Source: Stratiolaelaps scimitus
Taxonomy: Eukaryota > Arthropoda > Arachnida > Mesostigmata > Laelapidae
DNA: 64,000 bases
Assembly: GCA_019614645.1 (NCBI GenBank)
Contig: JABWDB010000037.1
Coordinates: 2,046,001-2,110,000, forward strand
Direction: 5' to 3'
Below the pieces are notes generated by a model. That model had not been told where the DNA came from. It made no database searches and saw only the letters and a list, made by a program, of their open reading frames with translations. Positions within the stretch are counted from its first letter, which is position 1, and the number at the start of each line of letters is the position of its first letter. Shown here piece after piece: positions 48,900-60,470 of the stretch. A program made the position numbers and the translations under genes.

Positions 48900-48934
<35 letters not shown>

Positions 48935-49636
48935 ACAACATGAGAAGCGTAGTCGTCGAGATGGAGAATAGAGGCCTCTTTTTCTTCTTGCAACAGGAGT
49001 GAACACATGAACTTAAACAGGCTGCCGGGCAAGGCGGAACTCGGTGATCGTCCTCGGCCGGCTGTACCTAAGCTTACACTGTGACAGAATAATAACTCCG
49101 GCGGGTACATGCAGCAGGCCCTGTGAGGTACACTCCTTGGTCTTCGTTTCGTTCCGGTAAGCCGGTCTCGTTGTTCCCGCGCACACACACACACCATCCA
49201 CCGTAGCATTCACTGCTCCTAAACGGTGTCTGTTCAAGCGAAACTGCTGTACGCCGCCGCCGCCGCCGCCACCACCGCTGCCACCAACAACTAGAACACC
49301 GTGTATCTCTCTATATAAGTATGCATATCCGTCTGTGTGTTTCCGCAAGTGTCTACGCGCGTGTGTGGGAACATTACAGCCAGATGCTGAAAGAGTCCAC
49401 CGAAATACCCGGGCGAGCTTCCCATCCGCTCATTCACAGGTATCTATTCACCCTTGTAACGGAGGACACATTGGCCGCTCATGTGGAACCACATCGAGAC
49501 GGACGCTTCGCGAGTTCCGGCCGGCCGGGAGATTATGCGAACGACACCCACGCATGTCCGTGTACAGACTCACTCGATGTCTATGTGATCGTCGGTCCGT
49601 CCGTCCGTCCCTGCGTCTCTCTAGTCGAGATGATTA

Positions 49637-49735
49637 GCACATCATCATCGACATCATCATCATCACAGTCGTCGTCGTCGTCGTCAACAACAACAACAAC
49701 AACAGCAGCAACAATAACAACAACAGCAACAAGAA
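49637..49735 (+). repeat. Trinucleotide-rich tract: ATC, GTC, AAC and CAG units
   Basis: CATCAT-type units pass into (GTC)n and then (AAC)n with CAG and AAT interruptions. Confidence 0.85.
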
Positions 49736-49883
49736 ATCGACGTATAGCACATGATACCCCACGGGGGCTGGCGGTGATTCCACCTGAGGGAGGGGTGAGC
49801 GGGGGTTAGGCAGATAGTTAAATAACCAGTCAGTGGGGCAGCAAGCGATGACGATGCAATGAGCCTCACATTATGACCGTAAG

Positions 49884-49894
49884 ATATATATATC

Positions 49895-49979
<85 letters not shown>

Positions 49980-49980
49980 G
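49884..49980. repeat. Compound (AT)n array, about 97 bases
   Basis: Three or four AT arrays separated by single C substitutions (TCTA, TACATA, TACATA). It is the longest AT block in the window. Confidence 0.95.
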
Positions 49981-49999
49981 TTGGTGAAGATACAATGCC

Positions 50000-51810
50000 A
50001 TAACATGTGAGTGTGTGTATATGTGTACATGTGGAGTTCCGTATGAGTGTTAGCCCACGACTGAATGGACTATTTTATTTCCACTTACGCGACTATTGGC
50101 AGTAATATGATTATATATTATTTGGCGTCAATTGGCCGCCTCAATGCGCGATATGTCAACACAGATCTGACGAGGCCAATTATACAATCAGGAAGATCTC
50201 AGCAACAGCAGCAGCAGCGGCGACGATGTTACACGCCGCTCGAAATACATCTTGCTGCTCGTTAGACCAGTATTGTCAAGAGACAATATCTAGAAAGAGC
50301 TGGATCAAACGACAATACCGTTATATGTGTACATATGTATTGAGATGATGCTGGCCGCGACGAAGCACCGGCGATCTCGGCAATTCTTTTTTTTTTGGTG
50401 AGCGCCAGGCGACAATCGTACGCAAGAACTATGCAGGGAACCTTCTCATAGGCATTTACTATAATCGTATTCGAAAACACGTCCCTCGTTGTCGTTATTA
50501 TTCGTGCTGTAGCGGGTGATACCGCAAACAGCAGGTGGTATCCACGTTGTTTTTTAATTAATGCGTGTTGCCGTTATCCCTCACAATCAGAATAACATTA
50601 CATACTGTTTAAATATGTGTGTGCGTGGTGAGTGCTCGTATATATACGCGTCAGGCAAATCGAACCAGAAGAATCAGGAAGTGAGAATACAGCCGTAAGA
50701 AGAAGAGGAGTAGGAACTCTCTCACCGGGGGTCATTATGGGGGGGGGGGGGGGGTATTAAATAGGAGGGATCGCGCTGTTTTAATTCATTCAGTCTTTGT
50801 TCAATTGCCCATTTCCACGCTCGGCACAGGGGGGGGGGGGGGGCGTCGTTGTCGAATCATCGGTAGGGTCGACCAAAGTCGAGTTGGCTGGAGGATGAGC
50901 ACAGCGACGAGCCCCTCGGGTGGACTCGAAGGCCAGACTCGGCTCGGCTCTGGACTCGCCCCGTCAGACGATCGACGATACCCAACAAGACCTAGATTAA
51001 GACGAGAAGCTCAACGCTGATCGAGGAGCTTTACGATGTCGACAGAGCAGCTTTTGAGATCAAAGCAACAGGAATAGGATCTTTCGACGACGCAGAACGA
51101 GCGAACGAAGAAAAGGTCTAAAAATAGCTCACTCACTCGACTCTGGTCTCTTGGTCTCCTCTCTCGTCAGGGCCACTTCTGGCGTGGTTGATTCATGCCT
51201 CAAAGAACGCACATATATAGATATATGACGGGCAAGGCTGTTCTAGCTGTGGAGAAGCTTCGATTTCTAAGGAGAATGCTGCTACGGCTGCTGCTGCTGT
51301 TACTACTGCTGTATGGTGTAAGAGCTATGTTTATACTGTTGAGAAATCGCGTCAGAAGGAAATGGAGAAGCGAGCGCCGGAGGAGAGCGAGAGAGTTGTG
51401 GTTTTCACATCGGGATACAATAGATGTGGGAAAGATGATGAACATATCGAATGTGGAGGCTTGAGCTCGCTCGACGTTTACAGTCGCATCGTGCTTGATA
51501 AGGAAGGCTATGGCGAGATATCCCATAGGGGATAGCATGCCCAGATATAGGCCGCTTTGCCATCGTATGAGCAATGCGATGCAACCACGACGAACTGTGG
51601 AAGATTCGGCGAAAACCTGGCTGATACTGACATCGACAACCCTTGAACACAGGGTGAGCTTCATCGTCCCTTCGTCATCTATCAGTACATTCTCATACCG
51701 TCTGATTCTGAGTGGTGGCGGCGGCGGCGGGAGCGGCGGCGATATGATGCGCTTATGGCTAGTTCCTGCTGACGCAGTGCCTATAGTTGGTGTTCGATAG
51801 TTTCTGGTAT
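50000..51810. other. No supported gene
   Basis: The stretch has G runs of about 15 at 50740-50754 and 50829-50843, only 75 bases apart. A 154-codon minus frame at 51200-51664 lacks exon evidence. Confidence 0.4.
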
Positions 51811-51814
51811 CAAT

Positions 51815-51998
51815 CGAGCCACCGGTGGCCGTCGCGGTGGGATGATATTCGTGTGCGCCTGCCTTGCAGCCGGAGCACGCGGACGTAGGTGCGTGGACAC
51901 ACAGGTTCGATTGGGGGGGGAAGGGGAGGGTTGGTCCGTGTTATGAACCAATGTAAAAAAGTCAATTCCGTGGACTGAACTAAATGTTTAAGGCTAAA
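51815..51998 (+). repeat. SINE-C copy
   Basis: A tRNA-like head (CCGGTGGCCGTCGCGGTGGG near 51821, B box GGTTCGATTGG near 51904) is followed by a G run, GAACCAATGTAAAAAAG, CCGTGGACTGAACTAAATGTT and AAGGCTAAAAGTCGGCCCG. Head, core and tail are in the same order as in the 27170 copy. Confidence 0.68.
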
Positions 51999-52059
51999 AG
52001 TCGGCCCGATGGATCGATCGATAGCTAGATAGACATACATATCGATACCAAGCGGATTC

Positions 52060-53120
52060 GGGATATTCAAACAACTCTTTCTCAGACATTTTTCCTGCTC
52101 TGCTTTTTACACTATTGCCCATAGCTAAGCCAGGATGGCAAAAATCCTCTCGTCGATTTTTACTATTGCTCAGCCAGCCAGCCAGCCTGTGATCAAAGAT
52201 TCGATGCCCCAATGCATTCTGCCATTCATAGAAAGCAACTGTTCGCAATAGTGGACCCCTGGGAGGGGAGGGGGTGTACGCGGGTACGCGTCTCCACCGA
52301 GACGGAGCGAGGTTCGACTCATGTTTAGCATTAGCAACACTGCTATTACTGCTGCTATATGTTGCCATGCCGAGTAGATGTTCACATTCATGCATATGTA
52401 GTCTACAGGCTGCTTGGTTATCCCACTGGCCACCAAAAAAAAAACACGTGGGTATATATATATTTTTTTTCTCGTGATTTTCTTTCTGAGGTTTCTCGTC
52501 GTCGTTCGCCGTCCGAGAAGACCTCGTCTTTTACTGATATTCTGGCCCCCTCCTCACCCTGCCGCTCCTGTTGCCTATCTCGCGTTCAACCTGCTGTGGC
52601 CTGAGTCGCTGTTTTGCGGGCCAGCCCCCTTAGGGGATGTCGGCCATTGCCTGATTTTACCGGTATAACAACAATACGTTCTCAACTGCTAGCCAGCGCC
52701 AATGTTACTGTCGTAGTCGCTGATCGTGTGGAGTGTTATGTGCCGCGGCTGGCGACGGGCGATTCTCTGGCTCTCTTTCTCGGGTGGAGGAATCGTCGAA
52801 CCGAAGCGAATGAGGGTTTGTGAGAGGCGCATGGCGTGTATCGGCGTCCACCGTCGACGCAGGATACCGCACCAACATCGCCACAGGCAAGCAGACCTCT
52901 GCGAGTCCATTCTACTCTGTATACCAGCCAGCCAACCAACAAACGCACACACACGCACAGATGAAGCACAAGCACGAATACTCGCTAACGCAGAAGCAGC
53001 ACAACCTGCCACAAGGATACGACGGCCGACGGCACGGAAGAACCGAACGCAGGGCCCCCTCGCTCGAAAGAACGCTACCGAAGTATCGTACGCGCCATGT
53101 ACAACGACAGGTTAACCGAG
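52060..53120. other. No supported gene
   Basis: Open frames occur on both strands, and the sequence is GC-moderate with (CAGC)n at about 52172-52187. Nothing bounded by splice motifs was accepted. Confidence 0.35.
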
Positions 53121-53123
53121 AGG

Positions 53124-53522
53124 CTAAGAAAGAAATCGAGATAGAGATCGAGACACAGACCAACATAGAATGTGTAAGTATAATATGGACGGTCGAAAAG
53201 TCCAACTCGGTTGTTCACCGCACGGTGAAATCCCTTCCCCCCCTGAGTATAGATGGTAACGAAGGTCCATTCGTGGCTGGTGTCTCACCGCGCGCTGTTT
53301 GTGAGCTCTGTGTGTGAGCTGAATCGTAGGATTGATTTTTCTCCTTTGGTTCGTATATTTTCTCGCTTCGTTGCTATCTACACACATCACTCGTTGTTGA
53401 GGTTGTTGCTGTTGTGGTTGTTGCTGGTGCTGTTGTTGTTGTTGTTGTTCCTTCACACTTTGGGTGGACAGACGAACGGACCCGGCGTTAGAGCGGGCGG
53501 CAACCCGAGGAGGGCCCCACAA
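53124..53522 (-). CDS. Candidate exon with interrupted polyglutamine
   Basis: Unrecognised. This minus-strand frame contains a Gln-rich block at roughly residues 25-43 (EQQQQQQHQQQPQQQQPQQR) that uses both CAA and CAG and is broken by His and Pro, as in selected Gln-rich domains. After it comes a basic, mixed segment (SNEARKYTNQRRKINPT and later HKQRAVRHQPRMDLRYHLYS). The frame stops in GA-rich sequence, read as an SRSLSRFLS end. Its first codon is not in a notable start context, so it would be an internal exon. The plus strand is open here too, through the same biased repeat. Confidence 0.2.
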   Translation of the reverse strand: MWGPPRVAARSNAGSVRLSTQSVKEQQQQQQHQQQPQQQQPQQRVMCVDSNEARKYTNQRRKINPTIQLTHRAHKQRAVRHQPRMDLRYHLYSGGEGISPCGEQPSWTFRPSILYLHILCWSVSRSLSRFLS

Positions 53523-54286
53523 CGGAAGTGTTCGCTACGATTCGCCCCATCTGACTGGTGTGCAGTGTGCCCCGAACGAAGCCCAGCCCAAAAGTGCCAG
53601 CGGGTAGGCACTTGCGGCACATACACATATACATATATATATATACAACTTAATGTACAATATAACGTACGCCCGCTTACCTCGGTCGAACTTCACTGCG
53701 TTGACTTTCATTATTCGTTGGGGGCCGGTGCTCGGGGCTGGGTCGTCTTCATCGTCGTCCCCCATCCCCCTCAGTAGATTTGACTCCCACCTCAGCTCGA
53801 CTCATTCGAACAACTCGTATCTCTACTACGATAGAGAAGCTGCTATTAGTTATCAGGCAGCATTGTATAGCACCGTATGCATACGCACATCTATATATAT
53901 ATATATATATATATATGCACTTTCTCAAGATGTCCACTACTACCACCGCCATCGTTGTGTCCAAAAAGGCGAACTTAAGATAGTTGGGTTCGTTGTTGTT
54001 CTTGTTGTTGTTGTTGCTGTTGTTGGTCGTCGTCGTCGTGGTTAACGTGCCGGTCGCTGATGCTTGCCGCAATCACTAGAGCCAACCAACGTCACTAGCA
54101 CGACTAAAAACCCAGTCCGTCAGCATCCGCGTGTCTGGTGTGTGTGTTGTGTGTATGTAACATAGTGAGAAGGCGGAACGGCTTTCGCAAGTAAGACGCC
54201 GTTGTTTTTGTTGTGGTTGTCGCCACCACCACCACAGACACAATCGGTAACCTCCTGTCGGGTCGCCCGCTCGGTGCATCGCCCGG

Positions 54287-54619
54287 TTGCCAGCCAGCCT
54301 ACGCGTTCGAGTTGCGACCCCGGCGAAGACTTCGGCAACGACGACGACGACGTCGACAACGACACAACAACAACAACAAGCAGACAACAACAGCAGCAAC
54401 AACAACGTCTTGTCGCCACCGCGAACAAGACTACAACGAGAAGGACAGTTGGGGGGTGGTGCTGGTGGCTGTGGCGGAGGGGGGGATCATTGCGAATGGG
54501 TTCTGAAAATGAGCCCTGTGCCGTTACGACGCTGCCCCAGTGAATGGGACCACATAGGCGAGACGGATCGAGGCATCGCGCGAATCGCGATACCCGAACG
54601 AGACCTGAAGGAACAATGA
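54287..54619 (+). CDS. Candidate exon, Gln/Asn and Gly-rich
   Basis: Unrecognised. The frame could begin after CGGTTGCCAG (AG at 54292-54293) and ends at TGA 54617-54619. It has a Thr/Ser run, QQQQQADNNSSNNN, a basic linker (SPPRTRLQREGQ), a Gly-rich patch, and a final mixed part (SEWDHIGETDRGIARIAIPE) that looks more like folded protein. The low-complexity half comes from an AAC/GAC repeat tract, which also opens the minus strand for 182 codons. Only the last 40 residues are informative. Confidence 0.16.
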   Translation: MPASLRVRVATPAKTSATTTTTSTTTQQQQQADNNSSNNNVLSPPRTRLQREGQLGGGAGGCGGGGDHCEWVLKMSPVPLRRCPSEWDHIGETDRGIARIAIPERDLKEQ

Positions 54620-54679
54620 CAAAGAAGCCAACCTCGTCGCTTGTGCCGACATCAGACACAGTCAACATATAACAGCTAT

Positions 54680-56420
54680 CTATCTATATATCGGCCTGTA
54701 GATCTCGCTGGGAGTACCGTGTCTTCATTGTAAGCGTGTATGGTCCCCAGCGGTAGCGCGGGACGCCGCTGCGCTTGTCGTGGTAACGGCGCTGGTCGGC
54801 GTGTTGGCGGCGGTCGGTTACAAATAAATGTGTGGATGAATCGTTGCGATGCCAGATACCTGATAGCGACAATCGACAGAGCGTTACCGTGTCAAGGGCT
54901 GTTATTCGTCAAGTTACTGCATTGGGATGACGAGTGTGTGATACTTAGCGAAACGGGCCCAAGCAACGACACCATAGGTAGATTTAGTCCCTTCTTCTAT
55001 CAAGGGCAATGCTTGCAACCATCCTTCCATGGTGTTCGCGTATACTCCTCAGCGAGAGATCGAGAGAGAGAGAGGGAGAGATTCAGCGCCTGTGAGGGCG
55101 CATAGAACGCCACAGGGCATGGCGGCCGAGAAGCGCGAGGCCATGGACTGGGATGATATGTACGAATGCAGAGAGGGAAACAGTGACTTGAAGTTGCCGA
55201 GTAGCTGAGTAGCTACAGCATGAAATCCACGGAAAATAAGACGTCTCAACGCTTCGTTCAACGAGCCGACCGATCGAGGGAAAAAAACATCCCCGAGGAT
55301 GACACAGCTCGTCCAATGCGCGTTGGCAAACAAACAGGGGGACCGAATGGCGAAACGAGTCAGATTGCCAAGATCTGAACGAATGTCGGAATCAAGCTCT
55401 GTCCGACCACCCCACCACCGGCCGGCTCCTACTACCGACTACAGCCCAAAGGCGTAGACGGGGTTTAAGCCAGCAAAGAGTTCGTTCGTTCTTCGTTGGC
55501 AGCCGGTTAGACCCATCGTAGGTGCAACACCCCTATGAGATGGGGCCGATTGGCTGGACCGCGTTCGTCTTGCAAATTTCTCGGCGCGACTCTCGGCAAT
55601 GCGCCTCGCCTTCAATGCGTCGTCCCACATGCTCGGTGAATACCACCGCCGGCTTCAAACGGACGCTCGTAGTCGCTGCAACACAACTTCCGGCCGCCGG
55701 CATACACTTCTCTCAGCTCACCGCCACCCAACCCTCGTTGGATCAGAGGCTGACTGACATTCTCGTGCGGCACAGCCGTCATAGGGCATCACGCAAACAT
55801 ATGTACCCCTCAATCTCTATCTATCTCTCTCCCTCTCTCGCCAATGTTTTTCTCAAACATATACATATACGCGGATCGCCTCGCTGCAGCCTAAACCCGC
55901 CGCCCGGTTGGGTCCCTGATACTCAAAGGCAGCTAGCGCGCCAGCTCGTTTGTTGGTGCGTTCTTAGGCGGCGGCAGCTCATGCGTCGTTTAGATCACAC
56001 AAGGCTGCTGGTATCTCACTCTGCTCTGAGCTACGATCATTTTCTCTCTTTCCATCGTCTCCCTTTAGCGTTTCGTTTTTCTTTTTTTTTTTCTCTCAGT
56101 CAATATGCTCGCACAGCCCCAGGGGCCGCAAACGACTCGACGGCTTGAGCCGTTTACAGCCGAAGGAGCGGCTGTACCCGCCGACATTTTAGGGACGCCG
56201 ACGATGCCAACACTCTGCCGCGTTCAATTTCTCCGTGCAAGACAGCAGGGGAACATCGAAGATCACGGAGAGTCATCCTCCCGCATGACTCCTGCTGTTA
56301 CTTCCGTTGTGATCCTGTGCTAATCTTGTGCGAGTTCATTTTTTCTGGTTGATAACCAACAACCAACGAGTCAGTCAGTCAGGCAGACAGCTGGTCTGCT
56401 AAGCAGACAGATAGGCGTTC
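54680..56420. other. No firmly supported gene; short ATG frame at 55119
   Basis: A 29-codon frame at 55119-55208 begins MAAEKREAMDWDDMYECREG and looks like a protein N-terminus, but it is too short to stand alone and no strong donor ends it. A 208-codon frame at 55522-56148 is a possible chance frame that ends in T-rich sequence. Confidence 0.3.
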
Positions 56421-56429
56421 ATAAACATA

Positions 56430-56505
56430 CACGCACCGGGGGAGAGGGGGTTTTGGCTTACGAAGCAATGAATGCTTTTTTCCATTGCTTGAAAACGGGC
56501 GGGCA
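56430..56505 (+). repeat. SINE-C fragment
   Basis: It retains only the core signature TTACGAAGCAATGAATGC after a G-rich stretch, as in the 22545 copy. Confidence 0.5.
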
Positions 56506-57639
56506 GATACAGCACGAGATCAGGGGGCATGACCATCGGCATCATTTGCAGGTACTCATTTCGAAGTCTGGCCTATGCGTTCGTTGCTGCCATATGAGTT
56601 AGGTGGTCGGCCCACAGCCATGTGATTGTCGCCTTCGGGGAAAAAGGGTGTACTGCTCCAAAAATATTGATGTAGAATAGTAATCATAATAATGAATAGA
56701 TGGAGGTTGGACATATACATAATTGTTGCGTGTTTTTTGCTCACGTTTGCTAGCTTGCTTAAATCTTGTATAAGAGCAGACGTCTACAAGGAGACTCTGT
56801 CCAGGCTAGATATATATATATATTGACATCATGCTGAGGTGGTTTACGGCTGCTTCCGTACATCTGTACAGAAATCGGGAACGATTTATATAGGCTATGA
56901 CACTTTCAGAGCGAGCTGCCCGATTCAACGAGTGAACTCGTCAACAATTCCCGAGAAAGAGAGAGAGAGATTGTTCGATCTGTTCATTTATCCAGTTAAA
57001 TCAAACTGGCTGAATTTATTCGAAAAATGCAAATCATCCACATTCAGATACAAGAGGTACAAATGACAAATCTTAATCTAATAGCAGATGTAGCAGGGGA
57101 TGTTAGACAGATGAAAGAAAGAGAGAGAGAGAGAGAGCTCCACTGTATGACAAACATAAAACTCCTCCCACAGGTACATAAGGATAGATGAACATTTCCC
57201 ACAGCGGCCGCCCTCGCTATATTTGAGTAAATACTTATCTCGAGTACCGTCAGTTCATCAGTTGTCGAAGTTGTACGTCAACGGGGCTTATGCCAGTCGC
57301 GTTAACCACATGTATATACTACACTACACTTCACATGTAAAGCAGGATGTTCCCGGCGTCGAACGCCACTATTACCGGAACACGATCGTCACGTGGCCGG
57401 CCGTTGCATCATAATTTCGGACACCCATAGACACTCTCTCACAATGATGCCACGCACCGTGTGATTGGTGATACGAATCTCGGGTAATCTCGGGTCCCTG
57501 GACCGTCAAAGGCCCAACGACACCCAGCCGAGTGTTCCTAAAACAACAAATCACTGATTGATGACCACTTGACTGTGACATTCAACTTGTACAATACATT
57601 CATTGCTTGCTTCTACAGTTGTAGCGAGGGTAATACTCG

Positions 57640-57800
57640 ACCCCGATGGCCACAGGTGGTTGGGTGTCTTCGGTGTACGTCAGCGTTGACACGTGTGATG
57701 TCTTTGGGGCGTACTCGGGTTCGATTCCTACCTGGAGCAATGCAAAAAGCAATTTCGTCCACGTGAGATGCGTAAGGTGGACAGTCGGACCCCGAAAAAC
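57640..57800 (+). repeat. SINE-C copy
   Basis: The head contains GATGGCCACAGGTGGTTGGG, the B box is GGTTCGATTCC at about 57718, then GGAGCAATGCAAAAAGCAATT and a GTCGGACCCCGAAAA end matching the SINE-C terminus. Confidence 0.68.
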
Positions 57801-57933
57801 AAAAGTAAGTAGAGATGTGTGCACATCTGCATATGCCGCTTCATTAACAATTTAATAAAGATGTGAAAAAGTGTTAATTGCTGATCATATTCATACAATC
57901 ATTGTTACGCAAGTTCACGGGTCGATAGAAGAA

Positions 57934-57940
<7 letters not shown>

Positions 57941-57974
<34 letters not shown>
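57941..57974. repeat. (TA)17 microsatellite
   Basis: An uninterrupted TA array after a short CT stretch. Confidence 0.94.
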
Positions 57975-57978
<4 letters not shown>

Positions 57979-58525
57979 TCTTCAATATTGCATATATATG
58001 TATATATGTATAAGAACTTGGCCATTTGCCGAAAATCTATAACATCATACATGTCATCAATTTCCGTTAACAAATCCAATAGCTAACGTAAGTCAAACGA
58101 CCCATCTATAACATAACGTACACATCTGAATGGCTGTTATGATTCCAAGCTGTCACTTATCGTCTCCAGGGTGACCCAAACTCATTGTCACACCTCTGCG
58201 ACACTGTCATCCATTTGCCAAGTCGCCTCGCTCGCTTAGCCCTTTATATCCGTGGTGACACTCAGCTGACGAATCGAATGGATACATTGATTCCGTTCGT
58301 AGAGAGCTATACTGGAGTTCTGTGCAGCTGGCGTCTACGGTCGTAGACGGGGGTTATTGACCAGAGGCGTAACAAAGTGGCCCCATGACTATTTTTGGGT
58401 GATATTCGCACTTCCCAGTTCGAATATCCTCATTAGAAGGCAATTCGCTAAAAGCAGTTTTGTTACCTATATCATCTGCATATGTCAGCTGTCGAAGAGT
58501 GCGCGCCGCTTAGTATTTCGGCGCG

Positions 58526-58714
58526 ATGGATTCCGAATTCAGCTTTTATCTGTCGCAGATAGAACGACTTCGATTGCATCGGAAGGGTGAAGAAGACCTC
58601 TTAGGCGCGGCAGAATGGTACGTGATGCTGACGAAAAAAACCTTTCTTAGGTTAACGATACGCGAACGCCAACGTCGACCTACGAGCAATGAACGACCTA
58701 CACCAAAAGGCTGA
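58526..58714 (+). CDS. Candidate small ORF or first coding exon, 62 codons
   Basis: Unrecognised. The ATG is in a strong context (GGCGCGATGG) and opens a frame of very protein-like composition: MDSEFSFYLSQIERLRLHRK, then a short acidic turn (GEEDLLGAAEWYVML) and a basic tail rich in Arg and Pro, to TGA 58712-58714. The first 30 residues would form an amphipathic helix. A good donor motif (ATG|GTACGT, cut after 58618) lies within the frame, so the true exon may end after about 31 codons with residues GAAEW at the junction. Further frames that look protein-like follow (58748-58894 and 58895-59047, both in the same frame but separated by stops). That pattern could reflect a decayed gene or an unrecognised intron. 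Confidence 0.3.
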   Translation: MDSEFSFYLSQIERLRLHRKGEEDLLGAAEWYVMLTKKTFLRLTIRERQRRPTSNERPTPKG

Positions 58715-59132
58715 TCCAGATGAGACCAATCGAAGAACCTCGAATAGAACTACCTCAACGCTGCTGCTCAAACATCAAGACCACGAGGAATACAGAATGC
58801 ACCACCATGGTTAATTGGTATTGGACACGGAACACCCGATGTCTCGGGAAGAAAACCGTTTTACGGAGGGGAAGGTGATGCGTATAACAAACAATGATTC
58901 AATGAAGATATTGCATTTCATTCTCCCTATAACAGAAAAACGAAACAACGTTGGTGGTGGGCCCATAACGCGACGCAAAGATCGTCTCTGATCTTGAGAG
59001 AGAGAGACATCTCGTCGTTGTTGGTTGACACATATGTGTGCATACTATGAGCAACGGCGAATAATTGTCATGCTACGGACGTTTTCAATATCTTCCCTTG
59101 CATAAACGTTCAAGGTTCTAGATCATCGCAGT

Positions 59133-59134
<2 letters not shown>

Positions 59135-59172
<38 letters not shown>
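59135..59172. repeat. (AT)19 microsatellite
   Basis: An uninterrupted AT array of about 38 bases. Confidence 0.94.
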
Positions 59173-59174
<2 letters not shown>

Positions 59175-60013
59175 TTGGAACTCTGCCAATAAAGGTGTTC
59201 AATCATTTGTCTAAGGCAATCTTGATATTTTCAAAACACGTCACCCGAACAGAGGATACGGCACGGCTTCCGGCTTACGTACAGTGCGTATCATGCCAGC
59301 CAGCTCGATAGCGGATACATTCATCTCATATTAAATCGCCACGGCGTATTTTCTAATCCATGGAGTATCCTCACCCATTCACATGTGTTATGCTAAGTTC
59401 GATCGTCTGCTGGCGCATCGATCGGATATCACTGCGCCAGTGGCCAGAGACGGCCAGCACAGTTGCCGGTCGGACTTCTGTGTTTATATTAATCTCGTCG
59501 TAGATAGAGATAGACAATATCGATAATGATGATCGCGGTGGTGGTTGTAGTCATAACATCGGCGATGACCATAGCGCTCTGAATAGCTCATATGATCTTC
59601 CGTTGTTTTGCCTGCTGTGTGTACGTATACAGCAGCATACCGATGACTCGATCGTAGCATACGAGATTACATAGCTAATGTACTTGTAGTGACGCTCCGT
59701 ACTTGTTATTATTGGACAATAATAACAACAATAATTATATTAACATGCGCTGACCTTGCGTATATTTATCTATCGAAGCGGGTGCTAAGGTCGATAGGTG
59801 AATCGGCTTAATGAGTTCCACTGTAATATAAACAGCCTGCTGTCCTGTTGTTTGCATATATTTCATATTGGTAAGTAAATAATTAAGGTTATACTGTATA
59901 TGGACTACGACATTTTGGGTGTGAACACTACTCAACAAGTCCGACAATGAACATGACCAGTTCTATATTTTTTGTTCAAGAATCTCATTGAACAATTCGG
60001 TGCTCATAAGACC

Positions 60014-60015
<2 letters not shown>

Positions 60016-60066
<51 letters not shown>
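60016..60066. repeat. (AT)25 microsatellite
   Basis: An uninterrupted AT array of about 50 bases. Confidence 0.95.
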
Positions 60067-60072
<6 letters not shown>

Positions 60073-60447
60073 CCAAGTTTTCAATAATTCAAAGCGGAGT
60101 ATTTCCTTCCTATTCTTGTTCAGTTTTTATAATTAGAATAATTATTATTATTCGATGTTTGAATAATGATCGTTTCCCCGTAGCGGACCCTTTTGACAAT
60201 TCCACTTCGCTTCACCATGGCGTCTGTTGAACTGCGACTGTTTTGTTCCAACGTCACCTATGCCGCACGTCGGGTCGTTAAATCGCAGCGACCCGAACGC
60301 TTAGGTTGTTAAAGGCTAAACTTCCTGGCAACAAGGAGAGACTCACTAAAGTGGTGAACTATCACAGCCCTAGTTCTCCTTCATTCTCGAAACGTAATAA
60401 CCTGCACCGCTTGGTCCTGCTTCCAAATCCCGTTCTAACTGACCCCA

Positions 60448-60470
60448 CTATATATATATATATATATATT
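60448..60470. repeat. (TA)n microsatellite
   Basis: About 11 TA units; the flank after it, GGACAATAATATTGTTGTA, holds the small palindrome ACAATAATATTGT. Confidence 0.9.

Larger units (their letters stand above)
45400..49870. other. No supported gene
   Basis: Frames examined include a 156-codon minus frame at 45928-46398 with a hydrophobic start but no in-frame ATG there. The stretch contains AT arrays near 46434-46448 and 46986-47022, an interrupted CAG/CAA tract at 48899-48940 and an AAC/AAT/CAG tract at 49684-49735. Confidence 0.35.

Noticed and set aside
49321..49809. 162-codon plus-strand frame with Ser and Thr runs
   Set aside because: Open because of ATC, GTC and AAC repeats; the non-repetitive part has no start context or splice support.
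55522..56148. 208-codon plus-strand frame
   Set aside because: No ATG at the start and no splice boundaries, and the second half is CT/T-rich. It may be chance.
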